Source: Crossaster papposus (Eukaryota; Echinodermata; Asteroidea; Velatida; Solasteridae). From it: 64,000 nucleotides of DNA. The DNA is taken from the NCBI GenBank assembly GCA_037893245.1, contig JBAIAA010000414.1:2270001-2334000 (forward strand), in the 5' to 3' direction. The translations under genes were made by a program, and so were the position numbers. The notes below the pieces were generated by a model. The model saw nothing but the letters and a program-made list of their open reading frames with translations, did not search any database and was not told the DNA's origin. Below are positions 22,445 through 33,997 of this stretch, in pieces. Position 1 is the first letter of the stretch; every line of letters starts with the position of its first letter.

Positions 22445-22633
22445 ATGGCGAGTGAAGACGACAGTTCGGGGCCGGGGAGCGCATATTCCACAGAATCGGA
22501 CGAAATATCCGCAGTATCATCAGGTCCTACATCTGAACCTGCAGCAACACATCAGGCTGGCATTCTTGTTTTAAAAAAGAAAACTCGGAACAATTCCTTT
22601 GACAATAACTTGAGTCGACCATCGACTGAATGA
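22445..22633 (+). CDS. Short acidic/serine-rich ORF, possible first exon
   Basis: Starts at GACATGGCGAG, a good animal initiation context, and encodes 62 residues beginning MASEDDSSGPGSAYSTESDE and later KKKTRNNSFDNN. The composition (Ser/Glu/Asp, low complexity) is common for N-terminal exons of nuclear proteins. A possible donor (CAG followed by GTCCTA) lies at about 22523. No second exon was identified. It could be chance. Confidence 0.3.
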   Translation: MASEDDSSGPGSAYSTESDEISAVSSGPTSEPAATHQAGILVLKKKTRNNSFDNNLSRPSTE

Positions 22634-22889
22634 TTTTGCATCGATACGCGTGGCACATGATGCATGCATGCAAGGGCACGCTGGTCGCGACGTCGAAGTC
22701 TTACCGAACATACGTCACAATTATGCAAATTTTACATGTTAATAAGCTACCATTCTAGGGGCGGGGCCGGTCCCACAAAGCACTTTATTAGTTTTTTTTC
22801 TCATATTAATTACACAAAAATAAAACTTTTATAAACTGAAAATCACTCAATTAGTTATAATCTTTCATTTAAACTAATAAAAACCACAT

Positions 22890-25045
22890 TTCTAGGACCC
22901 TTTAGTGCTTCATCAATAATTACACCCAAACATTAAGACTTCACATTTTCAATACGACTACCAGCAATGCATACATTTAAATTAACATTAGATATTTTCT
23001 GCCTAGTACCAATAAGCATGCATTTGGTTTTGGTGGCATTTAATGCTAGCTTGTTTCTTACGCACCAGTTGTGAAAACTAGTAAGAGCTGTATTTAAGCT
23101 CCTTTCTATTATACTAATTGGAGGAGCTACATGTTAATGTGGAGTCATCTGCATACATAAATACGTTGCAGTTTGGGGTACTAATACAAAATGGAAGATC
23201 ACTAGTATAAACAATGAATAAAAGTGGACCTAGTATCGACCCCTGCGGAACACCAGTGTTTACGGACAGGGCCTTTGATATGGTGCCGCCAATATTCACA
23301 GACTGACTACGTCTTAAACCAATTAATTACAGAAGATGACATGTTCATCCTTTATAGTTTCTGTAAGATTTCATGATCAACACAATCAAATGCTTTACTG
23401 AGGTCTATAAACACACTGCCTGTGACTTGTTTATTCTTCATGGCCGCAAAACACTTGTTTGTTAAGTCATGTAGGGTGCTTTCAGTTGAGTGAAGGGGTC
23501 TAAATCCTGACTGGCAACTAGGAATCAGATTGTTTTCATCAAGGTGTCTATATACCGATGAGTGCGCCCATCTTTCTAAAATCTTAGAGATAATTGACAG
23601 TATAGAAATAGACCGATAGTTACCTGTACCACATTTATCTCCTCCCTTGTTAATTGGTGTTACTAAAACATGTTTCCAATTTTTAGGGTATCGCTCACAT
23701 CTTATAGACAGGTTAAAAATATGAGTTGAAGATTTAATGATATAAGGTGAAGCAGTTGTAATCATTTTAACACTAATTCCATCCGGACCTGTTGCTTTGC
23801 CAAACGACATGGATGATTTTGCTTTCGAACAAACTCTTCTGTAATGTTAGGTACTACGCAATCGTCATCAAGAGAATCGAAGACAGAGGCGTCAGTATTG
23901 TCATCTATTTCAAGTTCACACAAAGGGTAATTTCCAGCAGTACGCTTGCCGATTGTTGAAAAGTGTTCATTTAATGTATCAGCAATGTCGGCGATATCGT
24001 CAATATTTTCCCATTTTGGGGAAGTATTCGAATTTGGTACAGTTTTTTGTTTCTTAGGGAGTACCTCCTTCAGAGTTTTCCACAGCATAGAAGAGTTGCT
24101 TTATTTTCTTCTATGGCAGATGTGTAATATTTACTTTCTTTTTTTTAATGCGGATTTTATTAGTTACATCGTTCCGCAGTTTTTTGTATGAATCCCAATG
24201 GATTTGTAAGCCTGTGTGCTTTGCAATTTTGTGTATACGATCGCGCTGCCGCATAAGTTTAAGAATTTCGCTATCGAGCCACGGTACTGAGGCACCCCGA
24301 ATGCGTTTGGTTTTGACTGGCGCATGCAAGTTAATAATACTCATAAATATGGAGTACCATATAGACCATGCATTATTCACATCATAACAACCAAAAACAT
24401 CTTGCCATGGTGCATTACGGAGATCGTCCGTAAATGTTTATATTTTTTAGACATCGAAAATTTATTGAACCGACCTTTTATTTTTGGTGTTTTCTAACTG
24501 TGTAGCCCATAAACAAGATAATGATCACTGATTAGAACTGGTAAAACACCACAGTCCTTTATGAGCTCTGGGTGGAAACTAAAAATGAGATCGATGGTAG
24601 TTTTAGTAGATTCAGTGACACGTGTTGGGTCATGTATGAGTTGCGCCATTTGGAACAAACTAAAACAAGAAATAATTGGATTTGATTGCATACTATCGTA
24701 TTCCTCTGAAACATCACAATTAAAGTCCCCAGTTTTAATAATTTTTTTACATTCACATGAGGCCTTATTAAGGATATCACTCAGTTTTCCCATAAATTCG
24801 ACAGAGCTTGAAGGAGGCCTATAAATAGAACTGATAAGCACAGGCTGTCTTTGTTTACACGTAATTTCAACCCATATACACTCGACATCATCTATTTCGA
24901 GATAAATTGTAAATTGTAAATTGCAACCCGCCACCATGTCGGTTCCTGTCTTTTCTGACAATATAATAATTTGGTAGAGTTATCTCATCATCAGAGATTG
25001 AGGCGTCGCAAAAAGTTTCGTTTAGACAGATGATGTCGAATGGAT
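22890..25045 (-). mobile_element. 5'-truncated CR1/Jockey-type LINE, decayed ORF2
   Basis: Read on the minus strand, 25045-24494 is the C-terminal two-thirds of an APE-like endonuclease: RKDR-type start, GDFNCD near 24720 and the catalytic ISDH phrase near 24510. 24380-24111 is the linker (VPWLDSEI). 23810-23352 is the first half of RT (GKATGPDG; DLSKAFDCVDHE). 23299-23114 has GVPQGSILGPLLF and the catalytic YADDST. A short tail continues to about 22890 (KCMLIGTRQK). Frames change several times, a piece is missing near 23300-23350, and the endonuclease start and RT C-terminus are absent. This is a dead copy. Assignment to the CR1/Rex/Jockey group rests on motif style; a precise clade needs a tree. 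Confidence 0.85.
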
Positions 25046-25069
25046 TTCAGAAATAGTACGATTAACGCT

Positions 25070-25665
25070 ACTGTTTCCAGTTCCATATGGGGCGCCATTT
25101 TTCTGTCAAGCTGTTGTGAGCGCAAAGGATTGTGGGAGGGCAGAGGTCAAGGGTAATTACAAAATTACCCGGGTGCGCACTAAATCGGGTAAGCTGAATT
25201 ATGGGGTTAACTTTGTAGTGTGAAACCAATTGCCAACTACCTGGGTGATTACCCGGGTAAGTCCAGAGTAGTGTGAAAACGGTAGTAGTGTTTAGGTTCA
25301 GTGTAGTCTTTAGGATAATTACAGCCTCGCCACCAAGGCGGGTGCGTTCCTTCAATAATCGTGGGCACGTGCCATATATAATAATGGGCACGCGCCCCGG
25401 ATGGACACGCGCCCCTGGTGTCAATTATATCATATATATTATATATAACTGCTCGTAATATTATTATTTTTGTATAAAATGTAAGTCACGGCTTGTTAAC
25501 ACACGGTTAACCTTGATATTTTCCAGGGTTTATGGGGACTTGTTTAAGTTTGCATTCTCCCCTTGAGAAAAACGAAAAACTGCAAACAAGCAGCATAGGC
25601 AGACCTTCAAAGGGCTTGTTGGGTGCCGACTAAAGCTCAGTTTTCCCTAAATCTAAATGCAATGA
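25070..25665. other. Non-coding; possible small palindromic repeat
   Basis: ATTACCCGGGT occurs twice in inverted relation (about 25166 and 25247), and the text around TAGTGTGAAA recurs. This may be a short MITE whose ends I could not define. Confidence 0.35.
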
Positions 25666-26555
25666 GGTCAGCGAACACGTCGCCAGCATCCTCCAGCTAC
25701 TAGTCGCCGAGGCTTCATCGACAACTATAAACCGCCTGTATCGGATGATTGCGCGTCAATTGTTCAGTCGCGCGACCGACTATAAACCAGGCTTTACGAT
25801 ACTGGACAGATTTGGCTCGGGTAGGCAGAGGGACAACGGTCTAGTATAGAGTTGAGACACCGTCGGCAAGTCCGCTGGAAAGCCATCAAGAGTTGGCGCA
25901 AACCGTTTTAGAGTTACCGGTCGCGATTTTTGTTTTTCGTACCACTAACGCGTCAGATTGGCCGTTTCATTGGAATGGGGCGACTTGAATGGAGACCAAA
26001 GCGCGCGCTTCCATTCGAATCGATTTTGCGCGGAACGTGTGAAGACCAACGACGTTGACAGCCATAATTCACCAAAATAAATGAATACAGTCCCTAGTTT
26101 ATGCAACAATAGACCAAATACCATGACAAAGAAATTCTGGGCGGCGTATTTTTGTGGTGGTTCGGGGAAAATTATTATAAATGAGTGGATCTAAGATCCC
26201 GACGTCAAGATTGTAGATCAGTTTTCTAATTCGTTATATTTCATGCACGCATGTGCATTAATAGGCTAAGATTTTCTCTCAATTTCTCCAGGATTTGTTT
26301 CATTTGTCGGGAAAAGTCTCTGCAATTGTCATATGTATTACTTTCTAGTCTGTGTGGTTTTTGGGGTACAAAATAAAACAATACAAAAATAAATGTTCTT
26401 CCCTCACGATTGTTGTGCTCGTTTCCCCACGAATCACTAGAAAATAACCGACTTTTCGGGGTATCATTCACCATATTGCGGGCAGAATCGCAGGCCTTGT
26501 TAACGCCGTGAATCAAGGCCCGCGTGCATGAATTTGAATTTATTAGGAACATGGT
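25666..26555. repeat. Dispersed repeat, longer copy (partner 44205-44585)
   Basis: 25666-25830 (CTACTAGTCGCCGAGGCTTC, CGCGCGACCGACTATA, GGCTTTACGATACTGGACAG) and 26400-26555 (CACCATATTGCGGGCAGAAT, CAAGGCCCGCGTGCATGAAT) are near-adjacent in the 44-kb copy. Here they are separated by about 570 bp of other sequence. Confidence 0.8.
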
Positions 26556-26559
26556 CTAG

Positions 26560-27764
26560 TAACTCGTTTTTACAATGATGACACGTGTTAACGTTGGAAA
26601 CTATTTTTGGTCTCCATGTTTGTTGGGATAAGTTTATTTGAAGTTTCTTCCACAACTGTCATTTTGTTGTTACTTTTGTATGTAACAATATGGCACGAGG
26701 TCATTTTCATTTCTCATGAATCTGCTGTGTTAACCACTCTTGTATGGAACATCAAAGCTGTCTTCAATAGTTCATATCGCTCTATTTGTCTCACTGTAGT
26801 CATTCCATCATTTATTTTCCTCCAATTTCTCATTCCTTCTGCAAATTCCTATTTCATTTCTGTACAATTCACCATGCTTTATCTCGGGGTTTCTTTTAAT
26901 TGTATAGGTTTGTAAAAAAATTGAAATCAACTGCAGGTTTCAACAAAAACCTGTCACTTTTCAGGGTTACAAACCAAGTTTTCAGGTGATGTACATTGTC
27001 TGTGACTAGTGTTAAGCTGGTACTTGCTTACCATGAAGAGCACATGGGGTTTTGGCTGGTAAACTGTTTTTACTAAGAAAGACATGTTGTGCTAAGCAAA
27101 TTGTTGTGCTTAGCAAATCCGTCAGGAATGGTCAAAATTGTTTGTCTCACCCAATTCATACTTGATGCCGATGTGTGTGCTGTTGATAGACAGACTGAGA
27201 ATAGCGTCTCGCAGGACCCGAACAGAAAAATCCAAGAAAACATGATATCAAGGGATGGGAAAGGAAAGAGAGGGTGGAAATATCCCCTATAGCCTGGCTT
27301 CGGTAAGTACCGACACACACGATAACAAAGAAACAGAGAAAAACAGATGTTGACATTTTTGTAAGATGAAGTCTTGTGGTTGAGGTTGTTGAAGACGATC
27401 AGAGCATACTGATCGAAACTTCGAGTTGTTCCACCACTGGTACCTTTCAAAACCTTCACAACTTAAAAAGTTTCCACATTGTGTCACCACAAACCTCAAA
27501 GGAAATTACATACTGGAAGCGCCAAATTGGGCTACAAAACGCGTTTTGAACGAAATGATGTTTAATCGGTAAGAACCAAGTAGGATATAAACATTTATAC
27601 AACCATCCTTAACAAACTGAGCGTTTTGTGTGATTCTTGTGTAGAACGAGTTTCAGAGTCCACTTTTGTGACACCAAATATTCGAGCTGTTTGGGTATAG
27701 TCGCGATTCCAGCCATAAAGTGTTGCCCTTTTGCCGACGTGTAAGGTATTTCAGGACGTTTAAC
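26560..27764. other. No recognised gene
   Basis: Open frames of about 100-128 codons on both strands (26607-26915 plus; 27073-27459 minus) lack motifs and are not repeated elsewhere in the window. Confidence 0.4.
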
Positions 27765-27766
27765 TA

Positions 27767-27999
27767 TAGACGATGTACCCTCTGACGTCACATGTTTACA
27801 TCTGTATTCAAATGTGCATGGCAATTTTGCGCACATATCGTGTTTTGCCTAAAATTTGGTTGAGGAGTGACGCCACAGGTCAGACCATGCGCCTTTGAAT
27901 TCACCTCTGATGTCGCCTCTTAACCAAATTAAACCAAAATGTGTGCGCATATTGACTGGCACATTTGAATATAGATGTAAATAGAGGGCACATGGTCTA
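27767..27999. mobile_element. TA-flanked palindromic MITE, 233 bp
   Basis: Ends TAGACGATGTACCCTCT and its inverted counterpart AGAGGGCACATGGTCTA lie between TA dinucleotides (27765-27766 and 28000-28001). Inverted similarity continues almost to the centre (TACATCTGTATTCAAATGTG, ATTTGGTTGAGGAG). The TA target fits a Tc1/mariner-type mobiliser. Confidence 0.8.
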
Positions 28000-28552
28000 T
28001 AGTATATAGGACTAGGAGGTAGTTTGTTGTCATAGAGCTATATTAAAGAAACTAGAGAGCGCACTCACTATACTGTGCGCGCTACACGGACGTGCCGCCC
28101 TGTAACTCGTCCGCCATGTTGTTAGTGGTCAACATAATAGTAAAATACTCAGATGTATCATGCACTTCAACGGCGCGGCAGCTATAATTCAGTACACTTT
28201 ATTGGCCGTTTAATGTCGGTCTCAAGTGACATTGCTTGTGGTACTTAGACAGACAGTTTCATTGGTAAATCGTATCCCTATATTCCCCCGAGTCAATGGC
28301 GGATCCTGGATCAGTGGTTGATAAGATCATGAAGTGGCAGACGCAGAGAGCAAAGGCGTGAAGCAGTGGACTGCAGTTGTGTTACACAATAACATGACAA
28401 GCCGGATTTGCATGTTGCTTGGTTTAACCACCATGGTTTCACTCACAATCGAAGTTGTTTTTAATAAAATATAAACAGGTGACATTGTCGGGGTGATCGT
28501 GGTGGTTAGCAACCTTAACTACTGGCACGTACATTAACCCAAAAAGTATTTA

Positions 28553-28632
28553 CTTGCGAAAAGAGACGTTTCTGGTCTTGTTGACGTTGCTCGATTTGTA
28601 CAGCCAAAGCACGCACAAGTCTTAGGCAAAAT
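28553..28632 (-). pseudogene. THAP-type zinc finger first-exon remnant
   Basis: On the minus strand the frame reads KTCACFGCTNRATSTRPETS and continues to SLF, matching the N-terminal C-x(2-4)-C signature of THAP domains (CxxxGCxNR). It ends at GCAA followed by GTAAAT, a good splice donor, as THAP genes commonly split just before the conserved FP. The codon preceding PKTC is TTG where the family has ATG, so initiation seems lost or lies elsewhere. No second exon with the downstream Cys/His was found. A longer frame in another register (28515-29021) overlaps this segment and is less convincing. Confidence 0.4.
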
Positions 28633-29039
28633 CTCACCCCAGGATCTCTTTGCTGCGCGGAGTACTCTTCGTGTTTGTTTATTCCGCGATCACTGACACA
28701 AACCACCGATGTTATAGAGGGCGCTATCTCCAGATGAACTGCTATCACCCGTGAACTGGACTCACTCGAAGGTCTTGGATGAGTTGGCTCATTTTGGGGC
28801 GCGGTCAGACTATTCATATCACGTGATACTGATGGACGGTTGGGCAAATACGTGCTGATCTGAGGGTTATTGTGTTTACGCAAACCTTGGTGTTTAAATT
28901 TGTGATGAGTGAAACCACCTTGCTCTGTGGTTAAAACCTCATAAACAAATGATAATTTCCCCTTTGATTTCAGGGAAACGTAGTTTTTGCAGGTAATTAA
29001 CTGTTTGCAAAAATGGCGCACGACCTCACTAGATGAAGC

Positions 29040-29600
29040 TACGTTCGATACACTGGAATAAAAAACCGTCCCCGCGCCGTTACTAACTCGATCCTGAAGC
29101 GATGCTGCAGCGGGACTAGACTAGACCGGCCGCACCAGTTGGCTGTAGCTTGCACTGCCCCGGAAGATCGGCCACACAATGCCATAAAAAGTCTGGACAT
29201 TTCGCGCAATGCATACACCCACATACAGTCACCATCACATACAGTCTTGTGTATACATATAGTCTAGTCATATCCTTGGTATTTGTGTATCCATAATGAA
29301 TAATTCATGATGAGGCTCAAACTCGGTCGCTGATTGGATCCCTCGGAAAAGCGAGGGAGAATCGTCGAAAACTAAGGTTAAAGATTAATAATTGCTTGCC
29401 AACTAACGCAAGACACTTGTGAGAATCCAAAATCATGTACGTTTGTCAAACGCCGGCTCCAGTGCGAACGTGGATCTAGCTGCATTTTATAAACTACGCA
29501 TGCGTGAGACCAGGACGCACACAAAGCCGGGATCTGAAAAAGAGACACGACGTTAACGAATCTGCGCGCGCCCGGCCGGGCGCCGAAATAACACAAGGGT
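29040..29600. other. No recognised gene
   Basis: Mixed-GC sequence between the THAP-like remnant and the MITE at 29632. No motif or repeat partner was found. Confidence 0.35.
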
Positions 29601-29631
29601 CTTGGGCAAGACTACGCGCGGAGATGCGTAG

Positions 29632-29962
29632 GCCACTGACCTCTACACCTGGACGGACCATTGTCCATATTCTGATGTGCTAACGCTTGAAGTCGGCGCG
29701 AAATGGAAGTGCAACATGGCGGACACAAGACGTCACTTATGTGAGCCAATGAAATGTCCAGGTGTAGAGGTCAGTGGATTTACTCTATACATTTGTTTAT
29801 TTATAAACATTACGTCATACATACCGTACCCACTGAACCTTACACCTGGACATGTCATTGGCTCACAGAGTGATGTCGTGGGTCCGCCATGTTGCACTTC
29901 CAGTTCGCGCCGACTTCAAGTGTGAAACAATGATGATCTGTCCATGTGTAGAGGTCAGTGGC
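29632..29962. mobile_element. Fold-back MITE with 4-bp GTAG target duplication
   Basis: Arms of about 140 bp are near-perfect inverted copies: GCCACTGACCTCTACACCTG at the left, CTACACATGGACAG in the reversed right arm, and both with TTGAAGTCGGCGCGAA and GTGCAACATGGCGGAC. Flanking GTAG lies at 29628-29631 and 29963-29966. The CCAGGTGTA end motif recurs at the inner edge of each arm, so each arm is itself a small palindrome. Confidence 0.85.
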
Positions 29963-30175
29963 GTAGGCTATGTCAACTACGTACTTTTTGCCAATTTGCA
30001 AAATGGCGTCCATGCATCCTTGTCGGAACGGGGTCACGTGATAAGTGCGCCCTCTTTAGTCGTGGTTATTGTGCTTGCGGAATGTTGTGATTTCTTGGAA
30101 ATTATTTTCAATTTTGTAGGGGGTGGGGTGGGAAACTAAGGGGGGAGTCCGTCGGTCCTATATCTTGCTGGGTAT

Positions 30176-30620
30176 AGTCTATTACATTATTAAAGGGGTG
30201 TTTCTTGGCGCGTGACCCCCGTTGAAGATGTATGTGAGTCATATATCATTTTATGAGAGTTCATCATTGAGATGTATTGACGTTGATGCCCTTCTTGAGG
30301 ACGAGGTTGCAGGTGAGAGGGCAGCCATCCATACGCGTTTAAGCCCCAATTGCCTCACAGCTACAAATCACATTGATAAAATCACATTTTCGCACACTCA
30401 ACACTAATTCAAATCAATGGAGAAAACAAATCTATAACGGATTGGTTCTCGTCACTCAGTTTATTCAACATCATCGGTCATTGGAACTAATTTTTGTATT
30501 GCAATATACAAGCAAAAGTACAATGTGCATATTTGTTATCCAGCCAGAAATGTAGCTCTTCCCATATCTAAATGACACGCTCTAAATGATGTGTGAATAC
30601 CATTGATACTTGCTTTTCCC
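30176..30620 (+). repeat. Dispersed repeat with a conserved open segment (partner 45706-46310)
   Basis: Shared blocks are CATTGAGATGTATTGACG, GAGGACGAGGTTGCAGGTGA, CATCCATACGCGTTTAAGCC and GCAATATACAAGCAAAAGTA. Both copies keep one frame open over about 45 codons (EDEVAGERAAIHTRLSPNCL) with conservative changes around it. That may mean an ancestral exon. I do not recognise it. Confidence 0.75.
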
Positions 30621-31589
30621 AAACAACATCCTAATGGGGTGTACCTGTACGCTATGAGATTTCGGACTTTTCTTAAATAAAAACACCTCAAGAGCTACAA
30701 ATTAAAAGAAAAAAACATATAATTGTATTATATACCTATACGTATGTATTATTTGAGGTATTATTTATGGCGCTCAACAAAACATTCATTGGGATGTCGT
30801 TTGGTAAATAATAATAATCTTCCCCTGCCAAGTTAGACAGAAAACAACATGTGCCAGGATTTGTTGCGACAATAAAATCAATGAATAACGGGTGACAGTT
30901 TCAACTCGTTGCTAAAACGACAAATTCATACACAAAGACTTTTTTTCGTGTTCTTGCAGTAAATTGGGGAATTGTAAATAATGATATCTACAATTGTTTT
31001 ATTTTTTTATTTAATATGTTAATTTAAAATTGTCGTGATTCTCTAAATGTTTATATTGTTCAGGCAATAGTAACAAACCTTTTATTGTCAAGAGGAACAA
31101 CAATAAAACACTCATCCACAGTTTGACTGGCATCTTGTCTGCACAGTTTGCACACTCAACAATAATTATGTCTAACCACACTGTAGACAAAAGTACAATT
31201 GCAATTAATTCTCTAACTGACACAGTCTTACAAAGATATAAATTTTACACAATAATAAGACAATAAAGTCATTGATAAAACATCCTTCACATTGGTGTGA
31301 ACTACAGTGAAAAATACAGTTAGCTGAATTCGATATCAGAATTCGTACAACAGTTAATTCTCATCAAACAATATGAATGACAAGTTTTCAGTTTGAAAAA
31401 TACAAAATACAACTGTATACATTGAAATGAGCCAATACGGTGCAGATAAATCTCTTTCATGAAGAGCAAAAAACAATTATACAGGGTCAACTTGAGCTGA
31501 CAATAGCAGTACATAGACAAATACAAAGCATTATGCTTGGCATAGACAAACGCCCTGAATGTGAGGTATTTGTACTGTGATTCTGTTAC

Positions 31590-32105
31590 CACTACTGTGT
31601 AGTCAATTACAATCCCTGAATACAAGGAACAGTTCCCTACTTTTTCCTTGGCATCGCCATCTGGCAAACCAAGTTAAAAAGACTTTAAAGTACTCAAGCT
31701 ATAAACTACATGGAGACTATCATTCAAAACACTCACAGGAGGAGAAACAAGAACTCCTCGACATTACAAAGATAGCAGCTTCAATTAAAACTGGCTCAAT
31801 AACAAGTAGCTCAGCCTCTTCAAAAATCTACCACTTAAACTGTATGACAACACGTAATAAGGTCAGGTGACTGCAATTCAGTATCTTTACTAGGCTTTTC
31901 AAAGAATTTCAAAAATGCAGTGATTCTATCATTCAATGCAGCTTCAATGCTATTTACCACATTTCTACCAACAAGACATGCATCTTCATCATATTCACGT
32001 AAATTATATTTGAATGTACAAACTATGGTCCCAGATAAAGCAATATGTGACTTAGAAATAAAGTCTGGCACAGACATGGCTGGGATACACGTCTGGCAAG
32101 GTACA
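31590..32105 (-). pseudogene. Duplicated gene fragment of unknown function, copy A
   Basis: A minus-strand frame at 32105-31835 reads CCVPCQTCIPAMSVPDFISK then NVVNSIEAALNDR. A second short conserved stretch at 31667-31590 reads CSLYSGIVIDYT. Both are mirrored in copy B (59052-59639). Copy A keeps the frame through FEKPSKDTELQSPDL, while copy B shifts frame at that point. CxxC pairs near the start hint at metal binding or a disulphide. It could be terminal exons of a host gene caught in the duplication. The family is not recognised. Confidence 0.4.
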
Positions 32106-32376
32106 CAACATATGACTTGTTAAAATACAGTATCAGACCTAAATCACTGACTTAAAATCCATCTAGTCTGCACACAGTCAACAATAGTTATGTCTAGCCA
32201 CACTTTAGACAAAAGTACAATTGCAATTACAAAATCTCTAACTAACACAGTCTTACAAAGATTAAAATGTCACACAATAATATGCTAAGACAATGAAGTC
32301 ATCAATAAAACATCCTTCACACTGGTGTGAGCTACAGTGCAAAATACAGTTAGCTGAAAACCTAGAGTTACATTAA

Positions 32377-32756
32377 AGGTAGGATACACCATTTGCAGAC
32401 ATCTAAAATATTTACTACTGAATTATTAAGAAATATCTTACTCATTTGAAGGTAAATGTTGATTCTAGGCATCCAGCAAAATAATTGCGCTAGATATTCT
32501 GTAATTGTTTCGAAAAATATAATTTTATTATGAAAAATTCGCGATCGACGGACGGCGATCGCGAAAAAACAAAGATAACATAAAAATGACTGCTAGACGC
32601 CGGTTGAAAAAACACACTGTTTTTCGTGTTTTTCTCGGCATCAATGATTGTAAAACTTTGGACAGCTTGGTTAAACGATATTTACTATAAAATACAACCC
32701 CCCCAAATTTACTTATTCATGATAATTCAAGCAATTACCAATGATGTATACTACCT
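32377..32756 (+). mobile_element. TTAA-type MITE (family 1) inserted in duplication copy A
   Basis: Starts AGGTAGGATACACCATTTGC after TTAA (32373-32376) and ends CTACCT at 32756, followed by AAAA. An internal GCGATCGACGGACGGCGATC palindrome is present. The homologous point in copy B reads GTTACATTAACGTGTGTAAC (about 59904-59923), an empty site. Confidence 0.9.
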
Positions 32757-33470
32757 AAAACGTGGGTGTAACAATAATATTTGGCTCAAAAACACTCAAT
32801 CCAACTCAAGCACAGGCCTAAAACAACTGACTCTATAATATAATTTGATAACAATTTGATAATAACCTTCAACAGATTCATATGAAGCACAACTGTCTAA
32901 AATCTTAACAGATCTACAAGCTTAGATACAAAAAAGTCAAATATCATTAAACACAATTATATGAATAGGATTATACGACAATTACGCAGCACACAATGTA
33001 ACCGAATTTGTCGATGAAGTCCTCTCAATGCTGGGTATAAACACGAATCATATCAACATTTCGCGACAATAAATACACGGAAGCGAACGCGTACATGTAG
33101 TTATCAGGTAGGAGAAAAGTTCGGCACAAAACATACCCGGATAAAAGTATGTCGTCAAAGCAATGTTAAATGTTCCATCCTGTCGACGACGCCCTTTTGT
33201 AGCAGACCACACCCACGTCAATTAAGGGGGAAGGAGGAACGGTCCTTCAAATACAGCGGACGAGCATTTAACAAAATATGCAATAAAACTAAGACTATTA
33301 TATAATGACGACGATCTCCTGATTTTAATTTTACAACACTACACTTAACATATTGAATCCACAGTATTATTAAGGCGTAGTACAATCAAATATGCCACAG
33401 CAATACAACATGAAGGTTAAATGTCAACACATGGCTAGCTGCACTTTACGTGTACGTACGCTATAAAATA

Positions 33471-33997
33471 TAGGTTTTCCCGGTCAATGTCGGCAAATGA
33501 GCAGCCAATTTAATGTTCGTGCGTTCGAAATAAAACGATTTTGCCTTTCCAGTTTTTGCCGTGTTTCAAATTGAAATTAGGGCATTCATTTTAGTTTTGA
33601 GACATTCAAATTTCTTCAGCAATTTATTTAATTTAGCATATAGTCGTTCTTTTTGTGACGCACGATCATAAAGATGCAATCGTAAATTTCGTAAAAAGGC
33701 AATCAATTTGTGCTATTAGTTGCATAAATGACGGAAATTCCTGCCCAATAATGAATTTAAATGACCGAACACACACACTGAAAACGCATTGAAAACGCTT
33801 CTGTGAATTTAATTGTTTTGTTGAATTGTTACAATTAATGGTTATTTGTTAAATCGAATGACACAACAGTACATTTGCCTATAGTTATAAAACGAAATTG
33901 AACGACCATTTTCAGCAGTATTCGATTTCGCGCAAAATAGTATGACGCAGTGGTTTAACTGGCTGCTCGTTTGCCGAAATTGACCGGAAAACCTACA
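33471..33997. mobile_element. Non-autonomous TAGGTTTTCC-type element, copy in duplication A
   Basis: Left end TAGGTTTTCCCGGTCAATGT and right end (reverse complement) GTAGGTTTTCCGGTCAATTT form about 45-bp TIRs that continue through GGCAAATGAGCAGCCA. The ends match the 4-kb transposase-bearing element at 39717-43703. A shorter copy is at 60828-61253. Confidence 0.85.

Noticed and set aside
26607-26915. 102-codon hydrophobic frame resembling a membrane protein
   Set aside because: AT-rich DNA readily gives hydrophobic open frames. There is no good start context, splice structure or duplicate to support it.
30240-30400. Possible ABC-transporter exon (EDEVAGERA resembles part of an ABCA linker)
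   Set aside because: The similarity is only a few residues and no Walker motif or adjacent exon is visible, so it is left as an unrecognised conserved segment.
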